From Chloroflexi bacterium GWB2_49_20 (lineage in GTDB: Bacteria > Chloroflexota > Anaerolineae > Anaerolineales > Villigracilaceae), in contig MGMF01000021.1 in NCBI GenBank assembly GCA_001796335.1, forward strand, positions 186,001 through 250,000: a DNA stretch of 64,000 bases. Direction: 5' to 3'. Of the stretch, positions 8,753 through 17,845 are shown in pieces (the first letter of the stretch is position 1; each line of letters starts with the position of its first letter). The position numbers were made by a program, and so were the translations under genes. The notes under the pieces are model-generated. The model had not been told where the DNA came from, did no database searches, and saw only the letters and a list, made by a program, of their open reading frames with translations.

Positions 8753-9546
8753 AATCTATATATCAGGCACTTCTGGAACTTGAACAAAATTCGAAATCAG
8801 CAGCTCTTTGCACAGTCGTTAAAACAAGTGGCTCAACCCCTCGCCATTCAACCAGTAAGATGTTGGTGTTTCCCGACAGCCCGATTATCGGTTCAGTTGG
8901 TGGAGGAGAATTAGAAAACCAGGTTGTACTAGAAGCCAAACTTGTTATTAAGAATAAACACGCCAAGTTAATTGAATATAAAATGACGGATCCAGCGCAA
9001 GGAGATGTTGGAGTATGTGGAGGTCAGGTTATGGTATTTATTGAGCCAATTATTCCTTCTCCTTTGATCGTTATCATTGGAGGCGGTCATGTTGGAAAAG
9101 CTGTTGCTCATATATCTAAATGGCTTGGCTTTCGGGTTGCCATTTCAGATGATCGTCCGGAATTTTGCACCCCAGAAGCGAATCCAGATGCAGACATCTT
9201 TTTTCCGATAGAAATGAAATATTTACCAGATCAGCTCGTAATAACCGATCAAACCTATCTGGTTTTAACCACACGTGGAGTCTCCACTGACATCGAAGGT
9301 TTACCTGCGTTATTGAAAACATCCGCTGGATTCATAGGTATAATAGGCTCTAAACGACGGTGGGCCGAGACGGTTAAACAACTCGGATCCAAGGGGATAA
9401 CTCGGGAAGATCTGGCTAGAATTCACTCCCCCATTGGTCTCGAAATCAATGCAGAAACTCCAGAAGAGATTGCCGTAAGTATTCTGGCTGAAATACTCAT
9501 GCATCATCACAAGGGTACTGGAAAGCCAATGAAGGAGCAACCTTGA
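8749..9546 (+). CDS. xdhC: XdhC/CoxI family molybdenum cofactor maturation protein
   Basis: XdhC-type proteins bind molybdenum cofactor, promote its sulfuration and hand it to the hydroxylase. The 265-residue protein has the N-terminal XdhC_CoxI domain (GSTPRHSTSKML, then GSVGGGELENQV near residues 48-59 and a CGGQ turn near 91) and the C-terminal Rossmann domain beginning IVIIGGGHVGKAVAH, with ISDDRPEF after the second strand. The end has the family's GSKRRW and HSPIGLEINAETPEEIAVSILAEI. The gene overlaps the Mo subunit by four bases (ATGA). This pairing strongly supports that the upstream fusion is a functional molybdoenzyme needing a sulfurated cofactor. Confidence 0.94.
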   Translation: MKSIYQALLELEQNSKSAALCTVVKTSGSTPRHSTSKMLVFPDSPIIGSVGGGELENQVVLEAKLVIKNKHAKLIEYKMTDPAQGDVGVCGGQVMVFIEPIIPSPLIVIIGGGHVGKAVAHISKWLGFRVAISDDRPEFCTPEANPDADIFFPIEMKYLPDQLVITDQTYLVLTTRGVSTDIEGLPALLKTSAGFIGIIGSKRRWAETVKQLGSKGITREDLARIHSPIGLEINAETPEEIAVSILAEILMHHHKGTGKPMKEQP

Positions 9547-9673
9547 AGATTCCATCCAATCAGCGCAGCCATACTTCAGATGCTTTGTTTTGCCATGCAT
9601 GGCGAAACCCACTTAATCGAAGCGTAAGTGTGCAACTTAAAACAAGAAGTAACGTAGATATTTTAGCGGCTAC

Positions 9674-9702
9674 TTGTAACCTGTCTCCGCTTGGAATATA
9701 AT
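9674..9702 (+). promoter_or_regulatory. sigma-70-like promoter for the SPFH gene
   Basis: TTGTAA at 9674-9679 and TATAAT at 9697-9702 are separated by 17 bases and lie 39 bases before the SPFH start codon, with a GAGAGGAG ribosome site in between. The 194 bases between xdhC and the SPFH gene hold no other gene. Confidence 0.6.
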
Positions 9703-9740
9703 AAAGAAACTTCGGCAATATTATTTGAGAGGAGCTATAA

Positions 9741-10784
9741 ATGGCCAGGATTTTTGATGTAATTGAATACCCGAATGAGATGACGGATGAGATCGTTCAT
9801 CGGTTTCCTGAAAATGGAATTGGCGATTACCGAATCGGCTCACAAGTTATCGTTCGAGAAGCACAAAACGCAGTTTTTTTCCGTGATGGGAATGCATTAG
9901 ACACTTTCGGACCTGGTCGGCATACCATTGCCACAGCCAACATCCCAAAATTAATTGATTTCATCGGAAAGGCATTCAACGATCGAACCCCCTTCCCGGC
10001 AGAAGTATATTTTGTTTCGATGAAGGAATTCGTAAATCGAAAATGGGGAACCCCTCAACCCATCATTGTCCGCAATCCAGGGATGGGATTGGGCGTTGCC
10101 TTACTGCAAGGTTTTGGTTCGTACTCATTCAAGGTAAGCGACCCCCAGCAATTTATCACCCAAGTTGTAGGCACCCAGGGCACTTATCGCATGTACGAGA
10201 TTGAGGATCGTTTGCGGAATATCCTTCTCTCGAAGTTAGCCGATATCCTTGGTGAAACAACATCTGCGAAGAGCGTTGTAGAATTAATTGGTTTAACTGA
10301 AGAAATTGGTGCGGGCATTCGTGCTAAAGGCCAGGATGATTTTGCTGCATTAGGTCTGACTCTCATATCCTTCTATATCGGCAACTTAAAGCCTTCTGAA
10401 AAATCTGCCCAGGAATTGCGTGATATGGGTATGCTCGACATGGGAACTTACACACAACTCCAAGCTGCAGATGCCATGCGCGATGCAGCTCAAAACCCAA
10501 GCGGCGGAGCCGGGTTGACCGCAGGAATTGGAGCCGGGATGGGTATCGGAAACTTAATGCAACAAGCCACATCTGGTGCGATGGCTGGCCAACAACAATC
10601 TAATTCAAATACTGGCGTTAATGGCGTGCCAGATGTAATGACACCCTCTGAAGCTGCAAAAGTCCTTAAAGTAACTGAAGAAGATGTGATGGCAGCCATA
10701 ACTTCTGGAGATTTAAAGGCGAAAAAGTTGGGAAATGCTTACAGAATAAGCAAATCTTCGCTTGAAGAATTTCTCAAAGGTTAA
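9741..10784 (+). CDS. SPFH/band-7 protein (YdjI/virion-core-like) with C-terminal helix-turn-helix
   Basis: A 347-residue protein. Residues 1 to about 235 match the SPFH domain of the YdjI/virion core protein-like group (MARIFDVIEYPNEMTDEIVHR at the start, GPGRHTIATANIP, and VNRKWGTPQPI). A glycine/alanine/glutamine-rich linker follows (about 255-295). Residues 297-347 form a MerR/excisionase-type helix-turn-helix: MTPSEAAKVLKVTEEDVMAAI, then DLKAKKLGNAYRISKSSLEEFL. Related proteins that I know end instead in a zinc ribbon. SPFH proteins form rings or scaffolds on membranes; no transmembrane segment is visible here. The gene is monocistronic, with its own promoter and a strong terminator directly behind. 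The helix-turn-helix might bind DNA or serve as a protein-binding tail; the sequence does not decide. Confidence 0.88.
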   Translation: MARIFDVIEYPNEMTDEIVHRFPENGIGDYRIGSQVIVREAQNAVFFRDGNALDTFGPGRHTIATANIPKLIDFIGKAFNDRTPFPAEVYFVSMKEFVNRKWGTPQPIIVRNPGMGLGVALLQGFGSYSFKVSDPQQFITQVVGTQGTYRMYEIEDRLRNILLSKLADILGETTSAKSVVELIGLTEEIGAGIRAKGQDDFAALGLTLISFYIGNLKPSEKSAQELRDMGMLDMGTYTQLQAADAMRDAAQNPSGGAGLTAGIGAGMGIGNLMQQATSGAMAGQQQSNSNTGVNGVPDVMTPSEAAKVLKVTEEDVMAAITSGDLKAKKLGNAYRISKSSLEEFLKG

Positions 10785-10800
10785 ATTAAAATAATACATT

Positions 10801-10840
10801 AATCAAAAGCAGGTCGCGCAAACGCGACCTGCTTTTGATT
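10801..10840. terminator. perfect 18-bp hairpin, bidirectional terminator
   Basis: Arms 10801-10818 and 10823-10840 are exact reverse complements around a CAAA loop; the stem has a GC-rich core (GCAGGTCGCG) and an A/T-rich outer part that supplies T-runs on both strands. It lies between the convergent SPFH gene and nnr and can end both transcripts. Confidence 0.9.
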
Positions 10841-10941
10841 ATTCAGCTTATTAAGATATTCTTTCTCGTGCCAAATCAAGGAGATGACATATTTCTTATC
10901 CATAAACTTATATAAAAGGTTAACTTTCCATCTTATTCTAA

Positions 10942-12567
10942 TTAAATAAGTGCTGCACTGATTGCGTCAATAATATCACCAGCAATGACAGATGCGCTTC
11001 CACTCATACTTTCCGCAGCAAGTAAGCCAGCCCTGGCATGGTACCAGGCACCTGCAATTGCCGCATTATAAGCGTCCATCCCTTGAGCGCGGAAGCCAAC
11101 GATCATCCCAGCCAGTACATCCCCACTCCCGGCTCGAGCTAAAGCAGGCGTGGCCACCGGTATGGTTGTTGTAGATCCGTCTGGTGCAGCAATTATCGTA
11201 AAAGCCCCCTTAAGAACAATGATTTGCTTCCATTCTTTGGCAAAGTGTTCAGCGACACTTAATCGATTTGTTTGAATTTTTTCTATTGTTACCCCAGTTA
11301 ATGTTTCCATTTCCCCAGGATGGGGGGTCAATATTGAGTTATCTGGCAATATCTTTTTCCAATTAGGGATCTTTGCTAGAAGATTTAATCCATCTGCGTC
11401 AATCACCAACGGAGGGATCTTAAAGTTTTGTTTAGCTATACTCGAATCAGTATTTTGAACAAAGCCTATTCTTCCCTGATTCTTTATTGTTTTTGAACTG
11501 TTACACAAAACTGTTTCTATTAAGTCGTAAGTAGTATCATCAATACCTAGGCCGCATCCGATTAATAGTGCGTCGGTTTTTTCAAAATTCTTCATTAATA
11601 CCGAAGCTCCTGAACCTGCCAAAGCACCCATTTCATGAGGTAAAAGCAGCCAGGTGGCTTCTGGAATATGTCCTGCCAAATAACCATGCAATGGAGTTGG
11701 CACACCCAATGTCACCAGTCCAACTCCCACTCGATAAGCTGCCTTGCCAGCTAACAAAGCTGCGCCAGTATATTTTAACGATCCAGCTACAATTAAGGCC
11801 GTGCCAAATGTGCCCTTATGCGCATCGAGTGGTCTTTCAACCGAAAATGTTTTTATTAACCCTTCATCTGCTACACGATGCTTCACAGATAAAAAAGATG
11901 AATTCTTCTTTGTAAATCCAATATCAACGACCTTTAACTCTCCCACAAATTCGTATGCGGGTAATTTTAATAAACCTTGTTTAACTGCAGCCATACATAT
12001 TGTGAAATCTGCAGGGATCGATTCATCTGATACTTCACCAGTATTGCAATCAATTCCTGAGGGACAATCTACCGCTATAACAATTGGTGGAATTTCCAAT
12101 TCCCGGATTGTTCTGTTTATGTTTTGAAGAGGCAGTTTAATTTCCGATTTTAAAGGGAGCTTAAACCCGGTTCCTAGCACTCCATCGACCAGGATTTCGC
12201 AATTCATAATTAATTCGTTTAAAAGCTTGTAGTGCAAGTCTTCTTCACAAACAACTGCCTTTCCCCCCCCATTTTTAAACTGCACAAGTAAATGATCATC
12301 TAAAGTTCCGCGGTTTATAAGGTAAGCAGTAACATCCAATTCTTGTTCAGCAAGTTTACGTAAAGCAATCAGCGTGTCACCCCCATTATTACCAGGGCCA
12401 ACTAAACCAAGCAATTTTTCAGAATCATAAGAATGACTATGCGCAATTGATTGAATTTCTTTTGCCAGTCCTGTCCCGGCATTTTCCATCATTTTCTGAT
12501 AACTCAATCCATTAGAGTCTGCTTCTTTTTCAAAACTTAGCATTTGTTCCACTGAAACCAGTTTCAT
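10942..12567 (-). CDS. nnr: bifunctional NAD(P)H-hydrate epimerase / ADP-dependent dehydratase
   Basis: This enzyme repairs damaged hydrated NADH and NADPH: the N-terminal domain epimerises NAD(P)HX and the C-terminal domain dehydrates the S form with ADP. The first 220 residues are YjeF_N (VGPGNNGGDTLIALR, VDGVLGTGFKLPL, IAVDCPSGIDCNTG). From about 235 the ribokinase-like CARKD domain follows: HKGTFGTALIVAGS, LTPHPGEMETLTG, VLKGAFTIIA and AGSGDVLAGMIVGFRAQG. I take the ATG at 12567 (541 residues); a TTG one codon upstream has a slightly better distance to the AAGGAG site and is equally possible. It is the last gene of a minus-strand group with the aldehyde oxidoreductase 29 bases upstream. 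Confidence 0.95.
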   Translation of the reverse strand: MKLVSVEQMLSFEKEADSNGLSYQKMMENAGTGLAKEIQSIAHSHSYDSEKLLGLVGPGNNGGDTLIALRKLAEQELDVTAYLINRGTLDDHLLVQFKNGGGKAVVCEEDLHYKLLNELIMNCEILVDGVLGTGFKLPLKSEIKLPLQNINRTIRELEIPPIVIAVDCPSGIDCNTGEVSDESIPADFTICMAAVKQGLLKLPAYEFVGELKVVDIGFTKKNSSFLSVKHRVADEGLIKTFSVERPLDAHKGTFGTALIVAGSLKYTGAALLAGKAAYRVGVGLVTLGVPTPLHGYLAGHIPEATWLLLPHEMGALAGSGASVLMKNFEKTDALLIGCGLGIDDTTYDLIETVLCNSSKTIKNQGRIGFVQNTDSSIAKQNFKIPPLVIDADGLNLLAKIPNWKKILPDNSILTPHPGEMETLTGVTIEKIQTNRLSVAEHFAKEWKQIIVLKGAFTIIAAPDGSTTTIPVATPALARAGSGDVLAGMIVGFRAQGMDAYNAAIAGAWYHARAGLLAAESMSGSASVIAGDIIDAISAALI

Positions 12568-12596
12568 CAATATTGCTTTTCTCCTTAGAATTAACC

Positions 12597-14429
12597 CTAA
12601 TCATCGGGGTTTGTGAAATAAAATTCTTTTACAAGCTCTTTCAATCCAAGTTTTTCTAATTTATCCCTATTGGGAATACCTGTTAATTTATCCCACTCTC
12701 TTGCAGAATAATAGGCATCCAGCATCTCATCAAATGGTATTGTATATCCAGCTGATCCACCATCCGGCAATGGCTTTAAGAAAGCTTGTGGCAATTTATC
12801 ATTCGCCTTATTCAATCCCATACGAATATTGATACATCTCTTAAGGTTCCAGGAACGTTCGCCAGATAAAATAAGCTCCTCTTGGGATAATTCCAAACCT
12901 GTTGCTGTATTTATGAGATCCTTAATCATTTCAATTGGAATGTTTGAAAACAAGCATAGAACAAGAGCGTCAAATATAGTTCTATAGTCTTGATGCCTGG
13001 CTACATTAGCAGCTTTTTCAGCTCCATCCTGTCGCGAGAAATAACCAATGCCGATTGATTCATTAGTCTGTCCCCAATCAACCATAAAATAATCAGACTT
13101 GTTATGGCAGGCGCCCCTGGGGCTGGTAGCGTAAACCAACGCCATACCTGACGCACCTCGTGGATCGTGGTATGGCACTTCAAGACCATTTACCTGGATA
13201 GCTTCTTCTTCCACGCCAAAGGTTTTTGCAAATTTCCTTGCGCCATCTGCCATGATATCCCCTATTCCAACACGCTGGGCAATTAGGTGAATTAACTCTT
13301 TTGCACTGGATGTATTCCCCCAAACCAATTCCAGTCCTCCGGTATCTGCTTTGCTAATCGTGCCATCCTCGTACATTTTATACGCCAAACCAATAACATT
13401 TCCAGTACTGATCGTATCAAGACCATGGAGGTCGCATAATTCGTTTAAATGTACAATAGAGTTAACATCTTTATTCAACAGATTTGGGCCGAAACTTACT
13501 AATGTCTCATATTCAGGTCCCTTTCTATGTTTTCCATCGCCTACATCAACTACCCGACCACACGCAATCACACACCCATGGCACGCACTGGTGCCAACCA
13601 AGATGGTCTCACTTATTATGGATCCAGAAATATTTTCAGATCCGCTAAAAATCCCTTGTGAATAATATTTTTTCGGCATTATCCCCAAATAATCGCTGTA
13701 ATCAGTAATACTGGCTGTACCCAGTTCGTGAACCACTTGTGTGACTAAATCATTCCGCAAGAAACGGTTTGCTGAAGATCGAAAACTATTATAAGCTTCT
13801 GGTTGAGCTAAAAGTAATTTTCCCGCGCCTCGCACCGCGATCGCCTTCAGCTTTTTGGAACCCATTACAGCGCCTAATCCAGTCCGCCCGGCAGTTCTCC
13901 CATGATCGCAGAATAGGCCAGAATACAAAACCTTGTTTTCACCTGCCGGACCAATCGCCAGAACTTTCGCTTTAGGCTGGTTAATTTCTTCCTTTATTCT
14001 TTTCTGTATTTCGTACGTATCAAGCCCCCATAAATGGTCTGCGGTCTGAATGGTCACCTCCCCGTCAATAATCGAAATAAACGAAGCAGTATCAGAGTTT
14101 CCCGTTATCCATAAGCCATCATAACCTGCAAATCGAAGCTCTGGGCCCCAAAATCCTCCGCAATTTGATTCCCCCCATAATCCAGTTGCTGGAGATTTTC
14201 CACAAACTACAAATCTACCTACAGCCGGGCCGAGCGTTCCAGTCAGTGGCCCACCCAGAAAAAGCAGTGGAGCTTCAGGAGAAAATGGATCAAGATCTTT
14301 TGTTAAATATTCATATAGTATCCGGGCACCTAATGATGCTCCACCTATGTAATCTCGCACCCATGCTTCAGGAACTTCGAACGATTTGCATATCCCTGTT
14401 GATAAATTTATCTTTAATATTGGTTGCAT
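12597..14429 (-). CDS. aldehyde:ferredoxin oxidoreductase family tungstoenzyme
   Basis: A 610-residue member of the AOR/FOR family, which oxidises aldehydes to acids (or the reverse) with ferredoxin and a tungsten or molybdenum bis-pterin. The N-terminus has the pterin-binding domain (YIGGASLGARILYEYL, GGPLTGTLGPAVGRF, GESNCGGFWGPELRFAGYD). The [4Fe-4S] ligands are C283, C286, C290 (CHGCVIAC) and C492 (LVLCLFSN), with the usual spacing. HDPRGASGMALVYATSPRGACH and NLKRCINIRMGLNK are further family blocks. Length is normal. An SCP2-domain gene directly upstream (17 bases) and nnr downstream suggest one transcript. Substrate is not predictable. Confidence 0.94.
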   Translation of the reverse strand: MQPILKINLSTGICKSFEVPEAWVRDYIGGASLGARILYEYLTKDLDPFSPEAPLLFLGGPLTGTLGPAVGRFVVCGKSPATGLWGESNCGGFWGPELRFAGYDGLWITGNSDTASFISIIDGEVTIQTADHLWGLDTYEIQKRIKEEINQPKAKVLAIGPAGENKVLYSGLFCDHGRTAGRTGLGAVMGSKKLKAIAVRGAGKLLLAQPEAYNSFRSSANRFLRNDLVTQVVHELGTASITDYSDYLGIMPKKYYSQGIFSGSENISGSIISETILVGTSACHGCVIACGRVVDVGDGKHRKGPEYETLVSFGPNLLNKDVNSIVHLNELCDLHGLDTISTGNVIGLAYKMYEDGTISKADTGGLELVWGNTSSAKELIHLIAQRVGIGDIMADGARKFAKTFGVEEEAIQVNGLEVPYHDPRGASGMALVYATSPRGACHNKSDYFMVDWGQTNESIGIGYFSRQDGAEKAANVARHQDYRTIFDALVLCLFSNIPIEMIKDLINTATGLELSQEELILSGERSWNLKRCINIRMGLNKANDKLPQAFLKPLPDGGSAGYTIPFDEMLDAYYSAREWDKLTGIPNRDKLEKLGLKELVKEFYFTNPDD

Positions 14430-14446
14430 AATAGGGTATCTTTTCG

Positions 14447-14854
14447 TTACAATATTTCATCGGTTACTTCGCGTGCGCAACGAACAAAATCCAACACTGT
14501 TGGAACATTTCGCATCATAATGGCCATATTCCCCTGAACTTTCAATTTTCGAGTTAACATGGCTTGCATCGGGTCTAATTTGCCTTTCATAATCTGGGCA
14601 ATATTGTCATAGCTGGCTGTTAACACAAAAACTGGTTTTTCTTCTTCTGGATTTTCCAATATCGCAGCACGCCGGCATTTTCCATGCCAAAGATCCAAAT
14701 AATAATAAATAGTTTCTTTTACGTTTCCACTTGGTTCGATCACAACGCACATATCCCCCTCCCACCTTGCTGCTATGGACGCATATTTTTTATCCCTATT
14801 CAATTTCTCACACAATGTGTTCAACCACTCAGGACTAGGAAATATCGGATTCAT
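14447..14854 (-). CDS. SCP2 sterol-binding-like domain protein
   Basis: A 135-residue protein with an SCP2-like fold: a central region of VVIEPSGNVKETIYYYLDLWHGKC, then FVLTASYDNIAQIMKGKLDPMQAML and KLKVQGNMAIMM (I give only parts of each). The KGKLDPMQA...GKLKVQGNM pattern is typical of SCP2 domains, which bind hydrophobic acyl compounds. I choose the ATG at 14854 because GGAGG sits five bases before it; the GTG two codons earlier overlaps that site. It is the first gene of the operon with the aldehyde:ferredoxin oxidoreductase, a pairing that suggests handling of a hydrophobic aldehyde or acid, though this is only inference. Confidence 0.8.
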   Translation of the reverse strand: MNPIFPSPEWLNTLCEKLNRDKKYASIAARWEGDMCVVIEPSGNVKETIYYYLDLWHGKCRRAAILENPEEEKPVFVLTASYDNIAQIMKGKLDPMQAMLTRKLKVQGNMAIMMRNVPTVLDFVRCAREVTDEIL

Positions 14855-15125
14855 GCGCACCTCCGCTTTGCATAAGTTATTTATTATATCAATTATTATT
14901 CGACTTGAGCTATAACTGTTAATAATAAATATTCAAACGATAAATCTATGGTTAATATTTCATCAATTCGATATATAATGGATATGCACATTTAAGGTTT
15001 ATAATTTATCCTTATTACTTGGCAAGTAATTTATCAAAGAAAAAGGAGGCTGCATATTTCCAATTAATATTTTAATATCTTTATAAATGAATTTGAGAAG
15101 GAATATAATCAAACCGGAGGAGAAC

Positions 15126-16025
15126 ATGAGAAAAATCATTACCATCACCACATTACTTGTTATCGCCAGTACTTTACTTGCGGCTTGCGGCGGGGGAACA
15201 ACCACAGCATCGGATTTACTCGCACAGATCAAACAGCGCGGAACAATCCTTGTTTCAACTGACCCCAATTATGAGCCCCAGTCGTTCTTAAATACAGAAG
15301 GCAAACGCCCATCAGACACAAAATGCCCATCAGATACTCTGACGTCGGCCGAAATGCAGGGATTTGATGTGGATGTCGCCTTAGAAATCGGAAAACGTCT
15401 CGGCGTTGAAACCTGCTTTGCCACACCTGATTGGGATCTACTTGTTGCTGGAAACTGGGCGGACAAATGGGACATCAGTGTCGGCTCAATGACCATCAAA
15501 CCAGCACGCCAAGCTGTACTTGACTTCACCACACCCTATTACTATACACCTGCAATGATTGGTACTTTTGAAGGTTCTGGTATCAATTCAGTTGAGGATC
15601 TGGCAGGAAAAGCTATTTGTGTAGGCACAGCCACCACATATGATGATTGGTTGAATGGCAATCTGGATCTTCCTGCATCCTCAATTTATTCGCAACCTCC
15701 AGCGGGTGTAATAGTCGTACCCCTACCAACCGATCAGGAATGTGCTCAAGCATTAGCTGCTGGACGTACAGATTTTGTAGCCTATGCAACCTCAGAAACT
15801 GTTATTGATGCTAATATTGCTGCCGGCATGCCAGTAGTAAAAATTGGAAAAGCAGTCTTTTCCGAAGATCTCGGCGTTGCCATCGATAAAGCACACAGTT
15901 TACCTACCGTTACCTTACTAAAAGCAGTAGACGATATCGTTATTGCAATGCATGCTGACGGAACCCTTTCCCAGCTTTCAATCCAATGGTTTGGTGCGGA
16001 TCTGACCCAGGATCCTACGAAATAA
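15126..16025 (+). CDS. amino acid ABC transporter substrate-binding lipoprotein
   Basis: A 299-residue family 3 extracellular solute-binding protein. I start at the ATG at 15126, six bases after a CCGGAGGAG site; the N-terminus is then a lipoprotein signal (RKIITITTLLVIAST...) ending in the lipobox LLAAC, with acylated Cys at about residue 22. The mature part has the family blocks ILVSTDPNYEPQSF, MQGFDVDVALEIGKRLG, WDISVGSMTIKPARQAVLDFTTPYY and the late LSQLSIQWFG. It is followed by the permease and ATPase genes of the same system. The ligand is probably a polar amino acid by family, not resolved further. The 265 bases upstream are AT-rich; a TATAAT at 14974-14979 could be a -10 box but has no good -35. 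Confidence 0.93.
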   Translation: MRKIITITTLLVIASTLLAACGGGTTTASDLLAQIKQRGTILVSTDPNYEPQSFLNTEGKRPSDTKCPSDTLTSAEMQGFDVDVALEIGKRLGVETCFATPDWDLLVAGNWADKWDISVGSMTIKPARQAVLDFTTPYYYTPAMIGTFEGSGINSVEDLAGKAICVGTATTYDDWLNGNLDLPASSIYSQPPAGVIVVPLPTDQECAQALAAGRTDFVAYATSETVIDANIAAGMPVVKIGKAVFSEDLGVAIDKAHSLPTVTLLKAVDDIVIAMHADGTLSQLSIQWFGADLTQDPTK

Positions 16026-16042
16026 CACCTTAGAATTTAATA

Positions 16043-16081
16043 GTAATAGTGGAAGTGATAATTCGTCACTTCCACTATTAC
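16043..16081 (+). terminator. intra-operon hairpin between binding protein and permease
   Basis: Arms 16043-16058 and 16066-16081 are perfectly complementary (16 bp) around a 7-base loop. No long T-run follows. It lies just after the binding-protein stop and before the permease. In such operons a hairpin here commonly protects the 3' end of the binding-protein message or reduces read-through, giving more binding protein than membrane parts. That role is inferred. Confidence 0.7.
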
Positions 16082-16104
16082 ATATATCTCAAAAAGGACG
16101 TCAG

Positions 16105-16959
16105 ATGTCCCTATTTGGCCATAAAAACAATATTGATCAGCCTAAGACGCAGGGTGAATTGATATATGATGCGCAAAATCGCACCAAGCGCATGTTTACC
16201 ACCAACGTTGCAATATCCTGGATCATACTCCTTTTATTCTTATTTTTCTTGTTTAGTGGGTTAACCATTACATTGGGTGGATATACCTTCAAAACAATTC
16301 ACCTGGACACAGTGTTTATTCAAGAAAACTTGAGTTTTATTGCCAGTGGCATAGGCGTTACCATTGGCATCTCTTTACTCTCCATTTTACTTGCCACAGT
16401 TCTTGCGCTTTTAGCTGCTTTAGGTCGTTTATCAAAAATTCCGCCTGTGTATGCGCTCAGTACTTTTTATGTATCCCTGATACGAGGCACCCCTCTTTAT
16501 CTTCAAATATTCTTCTTTTTTCTCGCATTACCACAACTTGGCATTATTTTAACTGGCTTATATGCAGGAGTTTTAGCGCTCGGTTTAAATTACGGCGCTT
16601 ACATGAGTGAAATATTCCGCGCCGGGTTAAGCTCTGTTGGAAAAGGTCAACGTGAAGCTGCCCTTGCAATTGGTATGACTCCAAGCCAGATGATGCGCAG
16701 AGTGGTTCTACCGCAAGCTTTGCGTTTTGCATTACCCCCCACTGGTAATGAATTTATTGCCATGCTTAAAGATTCGGCCTTGGTTTCTGCAACAGGATTT
16801 GTTCATGAGTTGATGTGGCGTGCGACAAGAGTAGGCAGAGCACAATTTCACAATTTAGAAGCTCTAATTATTGCGGCGGTTTTTTATTGGATTATGACCC
16901 TGATATTCACTTCCTTGCAAAGTCGCCTTGAAGCTCATATGGCACGAGGAGATCGGTAA
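16105..16959 (+). CDS. amino acid ABC transporter permease (HisMQ family)
   Basis: A 284-residue inner-membrane protein. A soluble N-terminal tail of about 35 residues is followed by a first helix ([15 protein letters not shown]), a periplasmic loop and the transmembrane core. The family signatures are present: [75 protein letters not shown], given here only to mark the EAA coupling loop (EAALAIGMT). It sits behind the intra-operon hairpin and two bases before the ATPase gene. Only one permease gene is present, so the channel is likely a homodimer. Confidence 0.93.
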   Translation: MSLFGHKNNIDQPKTQGELIYDAQNRTKRMFTTNVAISWIILLLFLFFLFSGLTITLGGYTFKTIHLDTVFIQENLSFIASGIGVTIGISLLSILLATVLALLAALGRLSKIPPVYALSTFYVSLIRGTPLYLQIFFFFLALPQLGIILTGLYAGVLALGLNYGAYMSEIFRAGLSSVGKGQREAALAIGMTPSQMMRRVVLPQALRFALPPTGNEFIAMLKDSALVSATGFVHELMWRATRVGRAQFHNLEALIIAAVFYWIMTLIFTSLQSRLEAHMARGDR

Positions 16960-16961
16960 TC

Positions 16962-17714
16962 ATGAATCCAATTATAAAGATCAGTCATCTCGATAAATAT
17001 TTCGGGAAACTCCATGTGCTGAAAGACGTTTCCCTTGAACTGGTTCCCAAGGAAGTATGTTGTTTAATCGGTAGAAGTGGGTCAGGTAAAAGTACCCTGC
17101 TTCGTTGCATTAATTTTCTCGAAGAACCTTCTGCAGGTATCATAGAAGTTGATGGACTTGAAGTTCATGTTGAGGTCAAAGGAAAACAACGCCGTCAATT
17201 GGTTCACGATTTACGCTTAAAGACAGGTATGGTTTTTCAAGAATTTAATTTATTTCCCCACTTGTCCGTTATCGAGAACGTTATAGAAGGGCCCATCACG
17301 GTTAATAATATGGACAAAACCAAGGCAATTGAGATTGCTGAAATGAATCTTGAGCGTGTTGGCATGCTTGGTAAGCGCGATGAATACCCCAACCGTCTTT
17401 CTGGTGGGCAAAAACAACGAGTCGCAATTGCCCGTGCCCTGGCTATGGGACCTAAAGTTATGTTGTTTGATGAACCAACATCTGCGCTCGACCCGGAGTT
17501 GATCGGTGAAGTTCTAACAGTTATGAAAAAGCTGGCAGAAGAAGGAACAACTATGTTGGTGGTTACCCATGAAATGGGGTTTGCCCAGGAAGTTGCAGAT
17601 AGAATTATTGTCCTTGCAGACGGACAGATCATCGAACAGGGAAGACCTGATCAATTATTTAGCAATCCACAAGATAAACGAACGCAAGCCTTGCTCGAAA
17701 GATATCATAATTAA
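16962..17714 (+). CDS. amino acid ABC transporter ATP-binding protein
   Basis: A 250-residue GlnQ/HisP-type ATPase. Walker A is [12 protein letters not shown], the Q-loop is [13 protein letters not shown], the signature [15 protein letters not shown], Walker [16 protein letters not shown], and the switch histidine is in VVTHEMGF. All catalytic parts are intact. The insertion [17 protein letters not shown] before the Q-loop is common in this subfamily. It ends the three-gene transporter operon and is followed by a convergent terminator hairpin and a minus-strand tRNA. Confidence 0.95.
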   Translation: MNPIIKISHLDKYFGKLHVLKDVSLELVPKEVCCLIGRSGSGKSTLLRCINFLEEPSAGIIEVDGLEVHVEVKGKQRRQLVHDLRLKTGMVFQEFNLFPHLSVIENVIEGPITVNNMDKTKAIEIAEMNLERVGMLGKRDEYPNRLSGGQKQRVAIARALAMGPKVMLFDEPTSALDPELIGEVLTVMKKLAEEGTTMLVVTHEMGFAQEVADRIIVLADGQIIEQGRPDQLFSNPQDKRTQALLERYHN

Positions 17715-17807
17715 AGTACTGAAGGCGTTTGTACCTGTTAAACTGGTAACTTTTGAGAATTAAAAACAAGATTATTCAAGAAAATCATATATTGTGATAT
17801 AAATAAT

Positions 17808-17836
17808 AAACTTCGGTATTTTCCATACCGAAGTTT
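17808..17836. terminator. terminator hairpin between transporter operon and tRNA-Leu
   Basis: A perfect 12-bp stem (17808-17819 with 17825-17836) with a 5-base loop. The arm ends are AAA and TTT, so short T-runs follow on both strands. It separates the plus-strand ABC operon from the minus-strand tRNA and can serve both. Confidence 0.8.
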
Positions 17837-17845
17837 CCTTGAAGA

